63,644 nt of DNA. Source: Clostridiales bacterium (lineage in GTDB: Bacteria > Bacillota > Clostridia > Oscillospirales > Oscillospiraceae). How positions within the stretch are numbered: position 1 is the first letter of the stretch; each line of letters begins with the position of its first letter. The position numbers were made by a program, and so were the translations under genes. Location of the stretch: the NCBI GenBank assembly GCA_022768185.1, contig JALEMS010000061.1, positions 1 to 63,644 of the forward strand, given 5' to 3'. A model generated the notes under the pieces. That model had not been told where the DNA came from. It did no database searches and saw only the letters and a program-made list of their open reading frames with translations. Positions 40,287 to 49,253 of the stretch are shown here, in pieces.

Positions 40287-42158
40287 TCACTTGATGTATT
40301 GCCAGGGGGTGCGCGCATAGGGCATACGGTAGAAGTCGTAATACAGCTTGCCCTTTGCGCGGTATGCCATTTCCAGCTCGGTGTCGAAGATGTTGGTCAC
40401 GCCGTCGAGGTCGATCTCCACCCAGCCGTGCGGCGAGCGCGCCGTGCCCACCACGCCGCTGATGATGCGGGAATCGTACCCCAGCTGGCGCGAGAGGTAA
40501 TAAAACACGGCGGCGTAGCAGTAGCAGTTGCCGCGTCGGGTGCGCAGCATGGTCAGGCCGTCGTCCATCGACCAGCCGGTCTGGCCGATCTGATAGTAGT
40601 TGCGGCGCAGATAGGTGAAGCTGTCGCGCGTGTAGAGATAGGCGGCGCGCAGCTTTTCCTCCTGCGTCATATCGGGCGTGGTGATCTGGTCGAGGATGGC
40701 GGTGATGTAGCCGTCCATCTCGGCGTTGCCGCTGGTATACCGGCCGTCGGGGCCGAAGGCCAGCGTGCCCACCGTGGTGTTTGAGACGGGCCGTCCGTCC
40801 GCGCCGATGTAGTACAGCGCGCTTCCGACGAACAGCGGGCCGGGCGCGAAGCGCCGCTCGGCGGCGGCATTGCTTGTCCAGACCTCGTGCTCGCTGTCCT
40901 CTGCCGTCGTATGCTGCACGGCGGCCTCCATGACGTCATTGTACGCCCAGTGCTGCGCGGAAACGTCAGAAAAAACGGGGAGCAGAATTTTTTTTACGGA
41001 GGCGGCGTCCGCCTCGCGGTTCAGCGCGCGGTTGGTCAGGCGCGCGGCCTCGGCACGGGTGAGCGCCGCGTCGGGATGAAAGGAGCCGTCCTCATAGCCG
41101 GTGATCCAGCCGTTGGCCTGCGCTGAGGCGACGCCGGCATAGAACGGATGCTCCTCCGGCACGTCCGGGAAGGAGCAGGCCTCGTCCGTCATCGGGAAAA
41201 GGCGCGCCAGCATGGTGACGAACTCCGCGCGCGTGACGGCGTCGTTCGGGCGGGCCAGGCCGTCCCCGGCGTCCATCAGGCCGGCGGCGATCAGCGTGGT
41301 GACGGCTTCGGCAAACCAGTCTCCGTCGGAGACGTCGCGCGGCGCGGGCACGTCGCTTTCCGCGGCGGCCTCAGGATCGGCCAGCAGACGGAAGACCAGC
41401 TGGGCGGCCTCGGCGCGGGTGAGCGTGCCGTTCGGGCGGAAGCTGCCGTTTTCATAGCCGCTCATATAGCAGACGTGCTGCTCCGTCAGCGCGGGCGCGA
41501 AGACGGCCGTGAGTGTGCAGTCGTTAAAAATGCGCATCTCTGAGAGGTCGACGCGCGCGCCGGTCTCATCCGTCCAGAAGCAGACGGGGCGGCCGGCCGC
41601 GTCGGCCGTCGGGGCCTTGCGGCAGGTTTTTCCGGTGCGGACGATCTCCAGCCGGGAGCTGTCGTCCAGCCGGTAGGTGACGGCGTGGTCGATCACGGGG
41701 ACGAACACGGCGTAATAATCCGTGCCGTCCAGGACGCTTCCGCAGTCGCCCGGGGCGTACTGCGGCTCGGTCTGCATGTCCTCGCCGGCCCAGCCGCGGA
41801 AGTACGAGCCGAACTGCGCGAGCGTTTCGCCCTCCGGGAAGGTGAAGCTGCCGTCGCGTGCGACGGTCACCTGCCCCTGAAAGCTGCGGCCTCCGCGGGT
41901 GTGGAAGGTCAGCTGTGTGCCGCTGAGGTCCGTGTCCTCCGGCAGCTCAGGCTCAGAGCTGTCCGGCGCTTCGGCGGGCAGCATCCCGTCGGGCTGCTGC
42001 GGCTGTTCGATCCCGGGCAGCGCGCCCGGCGCGGCGGTCTGCAGGGCCGATTGCAGCGGCGCGGGAGAGAGCGCGGCCTGCGCCGGTGTAACGCTGAGCG
42101 TCAGCACAGCCAGCAGCAGCGCCAGCGGGCGCAGAAGGGCTGATCTGTGTCTGTTCAT
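40287..42158 (-). CDS. SLH-domain protein with C-terminal transglutaminase-like domain
   Basis: About 623 residues from ATG at 42158, chosen because GGAGG lies 9 bases upstream; seven residues of open frame further upstream are excluded. A signal peptide (about 5-30) is followed by a proline-rich region and a beta-rich domain. Three S-layer-homology repeats come next (about 235-390: GYENGSFRPNGTLTRAEAAQLV, and GYEDGSFHPDAALTRAEAARL). The C-terminal transglutaminase-like domain has RRGNCYCYAAVFYYL (Cys near 541), SPHGWVEIDL (His) and NIFDTE (Asp), a complete triad. It is predicted to be wall-anchored and to act as a protease, amidase or crosslinker. Its last part is clearly related to the protein at 45695-47032. 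Confidence 0.85.
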   Translation of the reverse strand: MNRHRSALLRPLALLLAVLTLSVTPAQAALSPAPLQSALQTAAPGALPGIEQPQQPDGMLPAEAPDSSEPELPEDTDLSGTQLTFHTRGGRSFQGQVTVARDGSFTFPEGETLAQFGSYFRGWAGEDMQTEPQYAPGDCGSVLDGTDYYAVFVPVIDHAVTYRLDDSSRLEIVRTGKTCRKAPTADAAGRPVCFWTDETGARVDLSEMRIFNDCTLTAVFAPALTEQHVCYMSGYENGSFRPNGTLTRAEAAQLVFRLLADPEAAAESDVPAPRDVSDGDWFAEAVTTLIAAGLMDAGDGLARPNDAVTRAEFVTMLARLFPMTDEACSFPDVPEEHPFYAGVASAQANGWITGYEDGSFHPDAALTRAEAARLTNRALNREADAASVKKILLPVFSDVSAQHWAYNDVMEAAVQHTTAEDSEHEVWTSNAAAERRFAPGPLFVGSALYYIGADGRPVSNTTVGTLAFGPDGRYTSGNAEMDGYITAILDQITTPDMTQEEKLRAAYLYTRDSFTYLRRNYYQIGQTGWSMDDGLTMLRTRRGNCYCYAAVFYYLSRQLGYDSRIISGVVGTARSPHGWVEIDLDGVTNIFDTELEMAYRAKGKLYYDFYRMPYARTPWQYIK

Positions 42159-42175
42159 ACCCTCTGTCCTCCGGC

Positions 42176-42619
42176 TCACTCGACGTACTGGACGGTCTCG
42201 CTGCCGTTCTCGCGGTAGGTATAGACGGTGAAGCCGTCATAATAGAGGTTGCCGTCCTCGCCGGTCCCCAGGCAGCTGGGCGCGTAATCGGAGGAGGCCG
42301 GGCGGCCGATGGCGGCGTACAGCGCGCTGACGTCCGCGCCGACGTAGCCGGCTGCCGTGGCCTTGTCGGCGGAAACGGCTGCGGGCTGGGACTCGGCGGG
42401 CTGCTGCGGCTCGACATTCTGCGGCGCATCCGGCTCGGCATCCGCCGGAGCGTTCTTCTCCGCGTCCGCCGGCTCGTTCTCCGCGTTCGGCTCGGCATTC
42501 TTCGGCTCGGTGACGGCGGGGTCGTTTTCGCCGTCGGCACCCGGCTGCTCCATCGTGCCGCACGCGGCCATGCTCAGCAGCATCAGGACAGCCAGGATCA
42601 GGGCAAACAGTTTCTTCAT
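42176..42619 (-). CDS. Small lipoprotein with acidic Pro/Ala linker
   Basis: A 147-residue protein. MKKLFALILAVLMLLSMAACG is a lipoprotein signal with lipobox SMAACG. Residues about 25-85 are a low-complexity Asn/Ala/Glu/Pro spacer. The C-terminal 60 residues form a compact domain (AIGRPASSDYAPSCLGTG, then DGNLYYDGFTVYTY). I recall similar domains in clostridial lipoproteins but know of no function. It ends 17 bases before the SLH-transglutaminase gene and follows the AlgJ/X-like gene by about 45 bases, so it belongs to the same envelope operon. Confidence 0.8.
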   Translation of the reverse strand: MKKLFALILAVLMLLSMAACGTMEQPGADGENDPAVTEPKNAEPNAENEPADAEKNAPADAEPDAPQNVEPQQPAESQPAAVSADKATAAGYVGADVSALYAAIGRPASSDYAPSCLGTGEDGNLYYDGFTVYTYRENGSETVQYVE

Positions 42620-42664
42620 CGTTGCATCCAGCTTTCTTCTCGTTTTTTTATCACAAACCGGCGG

Positions 42665-44020
42665 TCACAGCGCCAGATCTGTTTCATATCGGACGGCCCC
42701 GCCGTCCTGCAGGCACAGCACGCTGCACGCGCCCTGCGCCGTCTCCGGCAGGCAGGCGGTAAAGCCGCCGTCCTGCAGCAGAAACGCCTCGTAATACACG
42801 CCGCCGCAGCCGACCAGCACCGTCGCCTCCGTCTCCGGCGTCTCCGGCAGCACGCCGTCGAGCCGCACGCAGCCGGCCGGCGTGCGCGCCGTGCTGGTCT
42901 CAAGCTGTGCGCGCCCGCCGTCGGAAGCGGCGTCCGCGTCCGCCGCCCGCGCCGGCGCGGGCATGCAGAAGCGCTGCTGCGTCAGCCAGATCAGGTTGCG
43001 CTCCACCAGCTCAATGACGAGGCAGTCGGCGTCCAGCTCCGGCGCCGTCGTCAGGTCATACGCCGTCTGGCGCGAGAAGCGCGCCCTGGCAAAGCTGTCG
43101 GACAGGTAGGGATACAGCAGGTTGCCGAACGAATCGCGGAACATCACCAGCGTTCCGCTGCCGCCGGAGACGGTGTCGAGCGTGATGCTGTCGGGACGGG
43201 CGTTTTCCGTCTCGTGCGTGAAGGAGAGCGTCCCGCCGTAGACGGGATCCTGCTCCGGATCCCCGGCGGCGGGGTACAGCATGGCGTACAGGTCGCCGTC
43301 GTGCCGGACGGAGCCGGAAAAGGCGTCGGAAAAATATGCGCTTTCCCGGCCCAGCGCGTCGTTGATGCAGTCTGCGCCGAGGGCTGCGCCGCGGCTGTTC
43401 CAGTGCGAGTCGTGCGCGAAATACAGCGCGTCCGGCTGCGCGCGGAAAACGGAGAACAGATCCAGGTACGCCACGCCCTCGCGCGCAAGCGCCGCCTGCA
43501 GGCGCGCTGCGTTCTTCTGCGTGCTGACGATGGGATACGGGCGCATCTGCTCGGGATAGAGCGAGTTCTTGTTGGGCGCGGCGGTGAAGAGAAAGCGCGT
43601 GCCGTTGGCGGCGCAGTATTCCTGCATCAGCGCCAGATTGTGTGCCGCCGCAAAAATTTCCCGGTCGGTCATCGGCGCGCTGCCGGTGAAGTCCGCGAGG
43701 GTGGAGCCGTAAAACAGCCAGCCGTCCTGGCCAAGCAGCACGTCGTCCTCCGCCGACGTGCCGAACACGCCGGAGACAAGACGGTTGTGCGCCGTGATCA
43801 GCTCCTGCCGCAGGAAAAAGCGCCGCCCGACGTAATCGGTCAGGTCGGAGAGATACGCGGCGTTGGGGCTGCCGTCCGGCGCGGTGAGCCGCGGGGCGGA
43901 CGGGGCGATCTCATTTGCGCCGGCCTCGGAGGGGCCGAAGCAGAGCAGTCCAACCGATGGGATGAGACACAGGATGAGGAACACGGCCAGAAAAAGGCCC
44001 TGTGCTTTGGTCGGCTTCAT
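42665..44020 (-). CDS. AlgJ/AlgX-like SGNH-type acetyltransferase partner (DHHW family)
   Basis: A 451-residue protein with one N-terminal membrane anchor (about 8-30) and an extracellular SGNH-hydrolase-like domain. Key motifs are YFAHDSHWNSRGA near residue 200 (Asp-x-His pair) and MFRDSFGN near 297 (nucleophile Ser region). This matches the DHHW/AlgJ/X families, which complete O-acetylation of exported polysaccharide using acyl groups supplied by an MBOAT protein. The MBOAT gene lies directly upstream with a 15-base gap, strongly supporting a two-component system. The polysaccharide acceptor is not identified. Confidence 0.88.
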   Translation of the reverse strand: MKPTKAQGLFLAVFLILCLIPSVGLLCFGPSEAGANEIAPSAPRLTAPDGSPNAAYLSDLTDYVGRRFFLRQELITAHNRLVSGVFGTSAEDDVLLGQDGWLFYGSTLADFTGSAPMTDREIFAAAHNLALMQEYCAANGTRFLFTAAPNKNSLYPEQMRPYPIVSTQKNAARLQAALAREGVAYLDLFSVFRAQPDALYFAHDSHWNSRGAALGADCINDALGRESAYFSDAFSGSVRHDGDLYAMLYPAAGDPEQDPVYGGTLSFTHETENARPDSITLDTVSGGSGTLVMFRDSFGNLLYPYLSDSFARARFSRQTAYDLTTAPELDADCLVIELVERNLIWLTQQRFCMPAPARAADADAASDGGRAQLETSTARTPAGCVRLDGVLPETPETEATVLVGCGGVYYEAFLLQDGGFTACLPETAQGACSVLCLQDGGAVRYETDLAL

Positions 44021-44035
44021 GGCGCGCCTCCTCTC

Positions 44036-45460
44036 TTAAAACTGGAAATAAATGAACGGGGCGAAGCCGCCGGCGGCCAGCGCCGTCAGGCACAGCGCCA
44101 GCAGCACGGCGCACAGCCCGTAGCACATGCCGTCCGCCCGCCGCAGTGCGTCCGCGCCGCGCGCCCCGAGCCGGCGCTGCAGCGCCGGAACCAGCGGCAG
44201 CGAGCACACCGCGCCGGCCAGCAGCAGGAAAACGTTGTATCCTGTCAGCAGCGCGTGCAGCTGCAGGGCGTCCGCCGCGCCGCCCATGCCGCCGGCGAAC
44301 ATTGCGCCGATGACGGCAAAGCCCTGTCCCACGCTGTCCGCGCGGAACATCACAAAGCCGAGGCACACGCACAAAAGCGTGTAGACATGCGAGAGTATGC
44401 GGCCCGGCAGCGTTTTGCCCAGACGCTCGACCGGGATGAGCCCCCAGGCCTCCAGCGCTGTGAGCACGCCGTGCCAAAGGCCCCACAGCACAAAGGTCCA
44501 GTTGGCCCCGTGCCACAGGCCGCACAGCGTGAAGACCAGCATTTTATTGAGGCCCGTGCGCACCAGCCCGCGGCGGCTGCCGCCGAGCGGGATGTAAAGA
44601 TAGTCGCGGAACCAGCGGGAGAGCGAAATGTGCCACCGGCGCCAGAAGTCGCCGACGGAGGCGGCGCGGTACGGCCACTGGAAGTTTTCCGTCGTGTCAA
44701 AGCCGAACACGCGGCCCAGACCGATGGCCATGTCGCTGTAGCCGGAAAAATCAAAGTAGATCTGCAGCAGGTAGGCCAGCGCGCCGAGCCAGGCCAGCGG
44801 CGCGGTGAGCGCGGCGGCGTCCAGCGCGAAGACGGCGTCGGCCATTTTGCCAAGCCCCGCGGCGAATATCAGCTTTTTCGCCAGTCCAACCGTGAGCCGC
44901 CGCAGACCGCGGGCGGCCGAGGCAAGCGAATCGTCCCGTGTTTCCAGCTGCGCGGCGAAATCCGGAAACCGGGCAATGGGGCCGGCCATCACCTGCGGGA
45001 AAAAGCTGATATACAGCAGCACGTCCCAATACCGGCGGGAGCCGCACGACGGGTCGCGTGAGACGTCCAGCACATAGCTGATGCCCTTGAAGGTGAAAAA
45101 CGAGATGCCCGCCGGAACGGCCAGACCGAGACCCTCCCAGCTGCCGCCCGGCAGCGGGCTGAGGCTGCCGACAAGAAAGTCGAGGTATTTGAATGCGCCC
45201 AGAAACGCCAGGTTGAGCGTTACGGCCAGCACGCGCCACGGCTTCGGCCGCGCTGTGCGCATGAGAATCCGGCCGAACAGGTAGTTGACGCTGGCCGCCG
45301 CGACCATCCACACCAGTCCGGACAGCCGTCCGAACGCACAGAAGACCAGGCCCGCAAGCAGCAGCAGCGCGCGCCGCGCCGCCGCCGTGCGCACCAGCCG
45401 GTAGAGCACAAACAGCACCGGGAAAAAGCAGAACAGAAAAATTGCGGAGTCGAAGGTCAC
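44036..45460 (-). CDS. MBOAT-family O-acyltransferase (AlgI/DltB-like)
   Basis: A 474-residue membrane protein with about eleven spans. It begins FDSAIFLFCFFPVLFVLYRLV and shows AlgI/PatA-type MBOAT signatures: AVPAGISFFTFKGISYVLDV, PQVMAGPIARFPDF, and the active-site region TLCGLWHGANWTFVLWGLWHG near 315. It carries acyl groups, usually acetyl, across the membrane to a polysaccharide or teichoic acid acceptor with the adjacent AlgJ/X-like protein. It is the first gene of the envelope run and has a TTGAAA-17-TAGAAT promoter. Confidence 0.93.
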   Translation of the reverse strand: MTFDSAIFLFCFFPVLFVLYRLVRTAAARRALLLLAGLVFCAFGRLSGLVWMVAAASVNYLFGRILMRTARPKPWRVLAVTLNLAFLGAFKYLDFLVGSLSPLPGGSWEGLGLAVPAGISFFTFKGISYVLDVSRDPSCGSRRYWDVLLYISFFPQVMAGPIARFPDFAAQLETRDDSLASAARGLRRLTVGLAKKLIFAAGLGKMADAVFALDAAALTAPLAWLGALAYLLQIYFDFSGYSDMAIGLGRVFGFDTTENFQWPYRAASVGDFWRRWHISLSRWFRDYLYIPLGGSRRGLVRTGLNKMLVFTLCGLWHGANWTFVLWGLWHGVLTALEAWGLIPVERLGKTLPGRILSHVYTLLCVCLGFVMFRADSVGQGFAVIGAMFAGGMGGAADALQLHALLTGYNVFLLLAGAVCSLPLVPALQRRLGARGADALRRADGMCYGLCAVLLALCLTALAAGGFAPFIYFQF

Positions 45461-45528
45461 GGACGGCTTGCCTCCTGTACGGTCTGCTGCCGTTCCGCGC
45501 GGAGCGAAACGACGTAATATATCATCCT

Positions 45529-45557
45529 ATTCTATCCGACTTTTTGCCTGTTTTCAA
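45529..45557 (-). promoter_or_regulatory. Promoter of the MBOAT envelope operon
   Basis: Minus-strand TTGAAA (45557-45552) and TAGAAT (45534-45529) are separated by 17 bases, about 70 bases upstream of the start codon. Confidence 0.65.
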
Positions 45558-45616
45558 GGCTTTTCTATGGTTTTCGACGGATTATGACAGCCCGGACGGA
45601 CACAGCCGGCGGAAAA

Positions 45617-45667
45617 CGAGACCCGGCCCGCGCCGCGTGCGCCGAAGCGACGGGAACGGGCCGGGCT
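45617..45667 (-). terminator. Terminator after the second transglutaminase gene
   Basis: CCCGGCCCG (ending about 45630) pairs with CGGGCCGGG (45657-45665). On the minus strand TCTCGTTTTCC follows. The loop is long, so strength is uncertain. Confidence 0.55.
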
Positions 45668-45694
45668 TTCTGCGGCTTGCAGGCAGGCCGCCGC

Positions 45695-47032
45695 TCAGGC
45701 GTTTGCCGCGGGCCGGCGGTAGTGCCAGCTGGCCACGGCGGCGTAGCTGCAGTGGAACATGCGCTTGGGCGTGCGGCCGTCGCGGTAATAGGCGTACTCC
45801 GTCTCCGTGTCATAGACGTAGGGCACGCCGTCAAAGTCGATCTCCACCCAGCCGTGGGGCTGGTTGGTCTCGGTCATGGTGCCGCTGATGGCCCGCGCCT
45901 CATAGCCGAGCGCACGCGCCAGCGACCAGAAGGCGGCGGCGTAGCAGTAGCAGTTGCCGCGTCCGCGCCGGAACATGCCCAGCGCCTCGTCGATCTCCCA
46001 GCCGGTCGCGCCGAAGTCGTAGTAGTTCACGCGCAGATAGGTGTAGCCGTGCACGACGTGGTCGTAGGCAGCCTCCAGCAGCTCGTCACGCGTCATCTCG
46101 CCGTCGGGATCGAGCTGCTGTAAAATGGCGGAGACGTAGCCGTCCAGCTCCTCGTTCCCGCTGGTGTAGCGCCCGGTCCCGTCAAAGTGCAGCGTACCCA
46201 CGTCGCCGTTTTTCAGCAGGCGGCCGTCCTCCTGCACGTAATAGAGCGCCGCGCCGTCGCGCAGAAAGCCCGGCTCGGGGTGAGGCGCGTCGTCCTTTGT
46301 CAGATCGAGACGGCAGGGCGCGCCGTCCGCCTCCGGCCTGTGGGAGAAGGCGGCCTCGAGCAGCGCGGCGTACTGCGCGTGCTCCGCCGTCAGGTCGGCA
46401 ATGACCGGCTCGCCCAGCGCGTCTGGTTCGGCCGCGCGCCCGAGCAGGACACAGAGCAGCTGCGCCGCGTCCGCGCGGGTGAGGGGAGCCTCGTCCGCCG
46501 CCTCACGCAGCGCGTCCAGCGCCGCGGCGGAAAACCAGCCGTTCAGCGCATCGAGCAGCGCCCCGCGCGTGAGCGTCTCCGCCGTCAGTCCGGGCAGCGC
46601 GCCCGGCGCGTCCGGCGCGCGCAGCGCCTCCAGCGCCGCGTCCAGCGCCGCGCCCGTGAAGGGCGCGTCCGGCTGCAGCAGGCCGTTTTTGTCAAAAAAC
46701 AGGAAGGCGGGATGTCCCTCGCGCAGGGCCGGGGCCAGCTGTGCGGTGTACACCGCGCTGCGCCCGGCGCGCTGCCCGCCGGGCGTGACGGCTGCGCCGT
46801 CCTCGTCGAGCCAGCCGAGAAAGCGCTGCCCGCCGGCCTGCACGGACACGTCCTGCAGGCGCATGCCGTGCAGCACGTGCTGTTCGGCCACGATCTTGCC
46901 GTCCTGCATCCACTGTACGGTGTGGATCAGCTCGCATCCGGCTGCGCGCGCGGCCATCAGACACACGAGCACCGCCGTCAGCGCCAGCAGCACCAGGCCG
47001 CCGAGACCCCAGTATAAGAGCTTTTTGCGCAT
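45695..47032 (-). CDS. Membrane-anchored transglutaminase-like protein
   Basis: About 445 residues from ATG at 47032, chosen because GGGAGG lies 7 bases upstream. A signal anchor (about 5-30) is followed by a region that looks like worn-down S-layer-homology repeats (APFTGAALDAALEAL, LTRADAAQLLCVLLG). The C-terminal transglutaminase-like domain is complete: RGRGNCYCYAAAFWSLARALGY (Cys near 358), QPHGWVEIDF, and YVYDTETEY. It shares the segment VGTLHFDGTGRYTSGNEELDGYV with the SLH-transglutaminase at 40287-42158, showing an old duplication. It has its own terminator and lies upstream of the MBOAT operon on the same strand. The reaction is inferred from family only. Confidence 0.82.
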   Translation of the reverse strand: MRKKLLYWGLGGLVLLALTAVLVCLMAARAAGCELIHTVQWMQDGKIVAEQHVLHGMRLQDVSVQAGGQRFLGWLDEDGAAVTPGGQRAGRSAVYTAQLAPALREGHPAFLFFDKNGLLQPDAPFTGAALDAALEALRAPDAPGALPGLTAETLTRGALLDALNGWFSAAALDALREAADEAPLTRADAAQLLCVLLGRAAEPDALGEPVIADLTAEHAQYAALLEAAFSHRPEADGAPCRLDLTKDDAPHPEPGFLRDGAALYYVQEDGRLLKNGDVGTLHFDGTGRYTSGNEELDGYVSAILQQLDPDGEMTRDELLEAAYDHVVHGYTYLRVNYYDFGATGWEIDEALGMFRRGRGNCYCYAAAFWSLARALGYEARAISGTMTETNQPHGWVEIDFDGVPYVYDTETEYAYYRDGRTPKRMFHCSYAAVASWHYRRPAANA

Positions 47033-47125
47033 ACCGCCGCCTCCCGAAGGTTTCTTACAGGATACCAAACCAACAGTTTAACCGAAGTTCCGGCGCCTTT
47101 CAAGCGTTTTCGACCCGAATTGTGC

Positions 47126-47157
47126 AAAAACCGCCCGCCGGAACGTCCGGCGGGCGG
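47126..47157 (-). terminator. Terminator after pckG
   Basis: CCGCCCGCCGG (47131-47141) pairs with CCGGCGGGCGG (47147-47157). TTTTTGC follows on the minus strand. Confidence 0.85.
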
Positions 47158-47177
47158 CTGCAGCTATGTATTTCGGT

Positions 47178-48947
47178 TTATTCGGCCTCTGCCAGCTTCC
47201 TGCGCAGCGTTTCGAGCCAGCCGCGCAGCTCCTGCGGCAGCTTCTTGCCGAACTTCTCATAGAAGGCCTCGATGCCGGCGGCCTCCTCCTTCCACAGGGC
47301 GGTGTCCACGCTCAGCAGGCTGCGCAGCGTCTGCTCGTCGACGGAGCAGCCCTCCAGACAGATGTCCTCGGGACGGGGCACATAGCCGATGGGCGTGTCG
47401 ACGGCGTCGACCTCGCCGAAGGCGCGGCGCAGCACCCACTCGACCACGCGCAGGTTGTCGCCGAAGCCCGGCCAGAGGAAGCGGCCGTTCTCATCGGTGC
47501 GGAACCAGTTGACGTTGCAGATGATGGGAGGCTTTTTCAGCAGCTTTTCCATATCCAGCCAGTGCTGCCAGTAGTCGGCCATGTGATAGCCGCAGAAGGG
47601 CAGCATCGCCATCGGGTCGCGGCGGACCTCGCCGACCTGACCCTCGGCCGCGGCGGTCTTTTCCGAGGCCATGACGGAGCCGACGAATACGCCGTGCGAC
47701 CAGCTGCGGGACTGATAGACCAGCGGCGCGGTGCGCGCGCGGCGGCCGCCGAAAATGATGGCGGAGATGGGCACGCCGTTGGGATTATCAAACTCCGGCG
47801 AGATGCACGGACAGTTGACCGCCGGGGCGGTGAAGCGGCTGTTGGGATGTGCGCCCTTGGAGCCGTCCGACGGATCCCACGGCTCGCCGAGCCAGTTGAG
47901 CGCGTCGGTGGGCGGATTCTTGTCCAGGCCCTCCCACCACACGGTGCCGTCGGGCTTGAGCACGACGTTGGTGAAAATGGTGTCCTTCCGGGTGGCGGCC
48001 AGCGCGTTGGGATTGGTCTTCTCGCTCGTGCCGGGGGCCACGCCGAAGAAGCCGTTTTCGGGGTTGACGGCCCACAGCCGTCCGTCCGGCCCGGGGCGCA
48101 GCCAGGCGATGTCGTCGCCCACGCACCAGCATTTCCAGCCCTTCTCGCGATAGGCTGCGGGCGGGATGAGCATGGCCAGGTTCGTCTTGCCGCAGGCGGA
48201 GGGGAACGCGCCGCAGATGTAGCGCACCTCGCCCTGCGGGTTCTGCACGCCGAGAATCAGCATATGTTCGGCCATCCAGCCCTCGTCGCGGCCCAGGCAC
48301 GAGGCGATGCGCAGCGCAAAGCACTTCTTGCCCAGCAGGACGTTGCCGCCGTAGCCGGAGTTGATGCTCATGATGGTGTTGTCCTGGGGGAAATGGACGA
48401 TGTAGCGGTTTTCCGCGTCGAGCTGGGCCTTGGCGTGCAGGCCCTTGATGTATCCGGCGTCGTTGCCCATCGCCTCGAGCACCTTTGTGCCGACGCGCGT
48501 CATGATGGCCATGCTGACCACGACGTAAATCGAGTCGGTCAGTTCAATACCGTATTTGGCGAAGGGGGAGCCGACGATGCCCATGGAGTAGGGGATGACG
48601 TACATGGTGCGGCCCTGCATGCACCCGTCGTACAGGCCGCGGAGCTTTGCGTACATCTCGTCGGGCGCCATCCAGTTGTTGGTGGGGCCGGCGTCCTCCT
48701 GACGGGGGCAGCAGATGAAGGTGCGCTTTTCTACACGGGCCACGTCGTTGGGGGCGCTGCGGTGGTAGACGCAGCCGGGAAGCAGCTTCTGGTTGAGGCG
48801 AATCAGCTCGCCCGTGCCGAAGGCGGTTTCGCGCAGCTGCTGCAGCTGCGCTTTCGAGCCGTCGATCCAGACGATCTCGTCGGGTCTGGTCAGGTCGGCC
48901 ATTTCCTTGACCCAGTCAAGAACGTGCTTGTTGTTGGTCAGCTCCAT
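47178..48947 (-). CDS. pckG: Phosphoenolpyruvate carboxykinase (GTP)
   Basis: A 589-residue protein of the GTP-dependent class, close to the usual 600. The P-loop with hyper-reactive cysteine is intact (FPSACGKTNLAM, about 235-247), along with GDDIAWLRPG and the kinase-type NPENGFFGVAPGT. It interconverts oxaloacetate and phosphoenolpyruvate plus CO2. In anaerobic gut Clostridia it usually serves gluconeogenesis or anaplerosis. GGGAGGACAC lies 12 bases before the ATG. The leader is about 155 bases long from a TTGCTA-17-TATGAT promoter. Confidence 0.96.
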   Translation of the reverse strand: MELTNNKHVLDWVKEMADLTRPDEIVWIDGSKAQLQQLRETAFGTGELIRLNQKLLPGCVYHRSAPNDVARVEKRTFICCPRQEDAGPTNNWMAPDEMYAKLRGLYDGCMQGRTMYVIPYSMGIVGSPFAKYGIELTDSIYVVVSMAIMTRVGTKVLEAMGNDAGYIKGLHAKAQLDAENRYIVHFPQDNTIMSINSGYGGNVLLGKKCFALRIASCLGRDEGWMAEHMLILGVQNPQGEVRYICGAFPSACGKTNLAMLIPPAAYREKGWKCWCVGDDIAWLRPGPDGRLWAVNPENGFFGVAPGTSEKTNPNALAATRKDTIFTNVVLKPDGTVWWEGLDKNPPTDALNWLGEPWDPSDGSKGAHPNSRFTAPAVNCPCISPEFDNPNGVPISAIIFGGRRARTAPLVYQSRSWSHGVFVGSVMASEKTAAAEGQVGEVRRDPMAMLPFCGYHMADYWQHWLDMEKLLKKPPIICNVNWFRTDENGRFLWPGFGDNLRVVEWVLRRAFGEVDAVDTPIGYVPRPEDICLEGCSVDEQTLRSLLSVDTALWKEEAAGIEAFYEKFGKKLPQELRGWLETLRRKLAEAE

Positions 48948-49107
48948 TTGGAGTGTGTCCTCCCAATATCAAATTTGAAAGAGTTCGGTAATTTTTTAGC
49001 GGGCAGCGGGCCGCGATGTGACCGGCGGCGCACGGAATTGACGCACGTCGCTGCAGCCGGACGAAAAAAGCGGACCGGAATCATGCGCTATGCACAAAGC
49101 GCAATTC

Positions 49108-49136
49108 ATCATACACCTGCATTTCTCAAATAGCAA
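49108..49136 (-). promoter_or_regulatory. Promoter of pckG
   Basis: Minus-strand TTGCTA (49136-49131) and TATGAT (49113-49108) are separated by 17 bases. The long leader that follows contains no riboswitch I recognised. Confidence 0.6.
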
Positions 49137-49253
49137 GAGCCAAGTGCAGGCAAAAAATCATTTTTGAAGAAAATTATTCCGCTGTGCGGGAACCTTTTTT
49201 TGTTGTGTGCGTCAAACAGACACAGCAATCAAAACAAACAGGAGGACAATCTC

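Noticed and set aside
42665-43488. Repeated-looking alanine/arginine-rich stretches suggesting a tandem repeat
   Set aside because: They come from GC-rich codons in shadow frames; the real protein in frame has no internal repeat.
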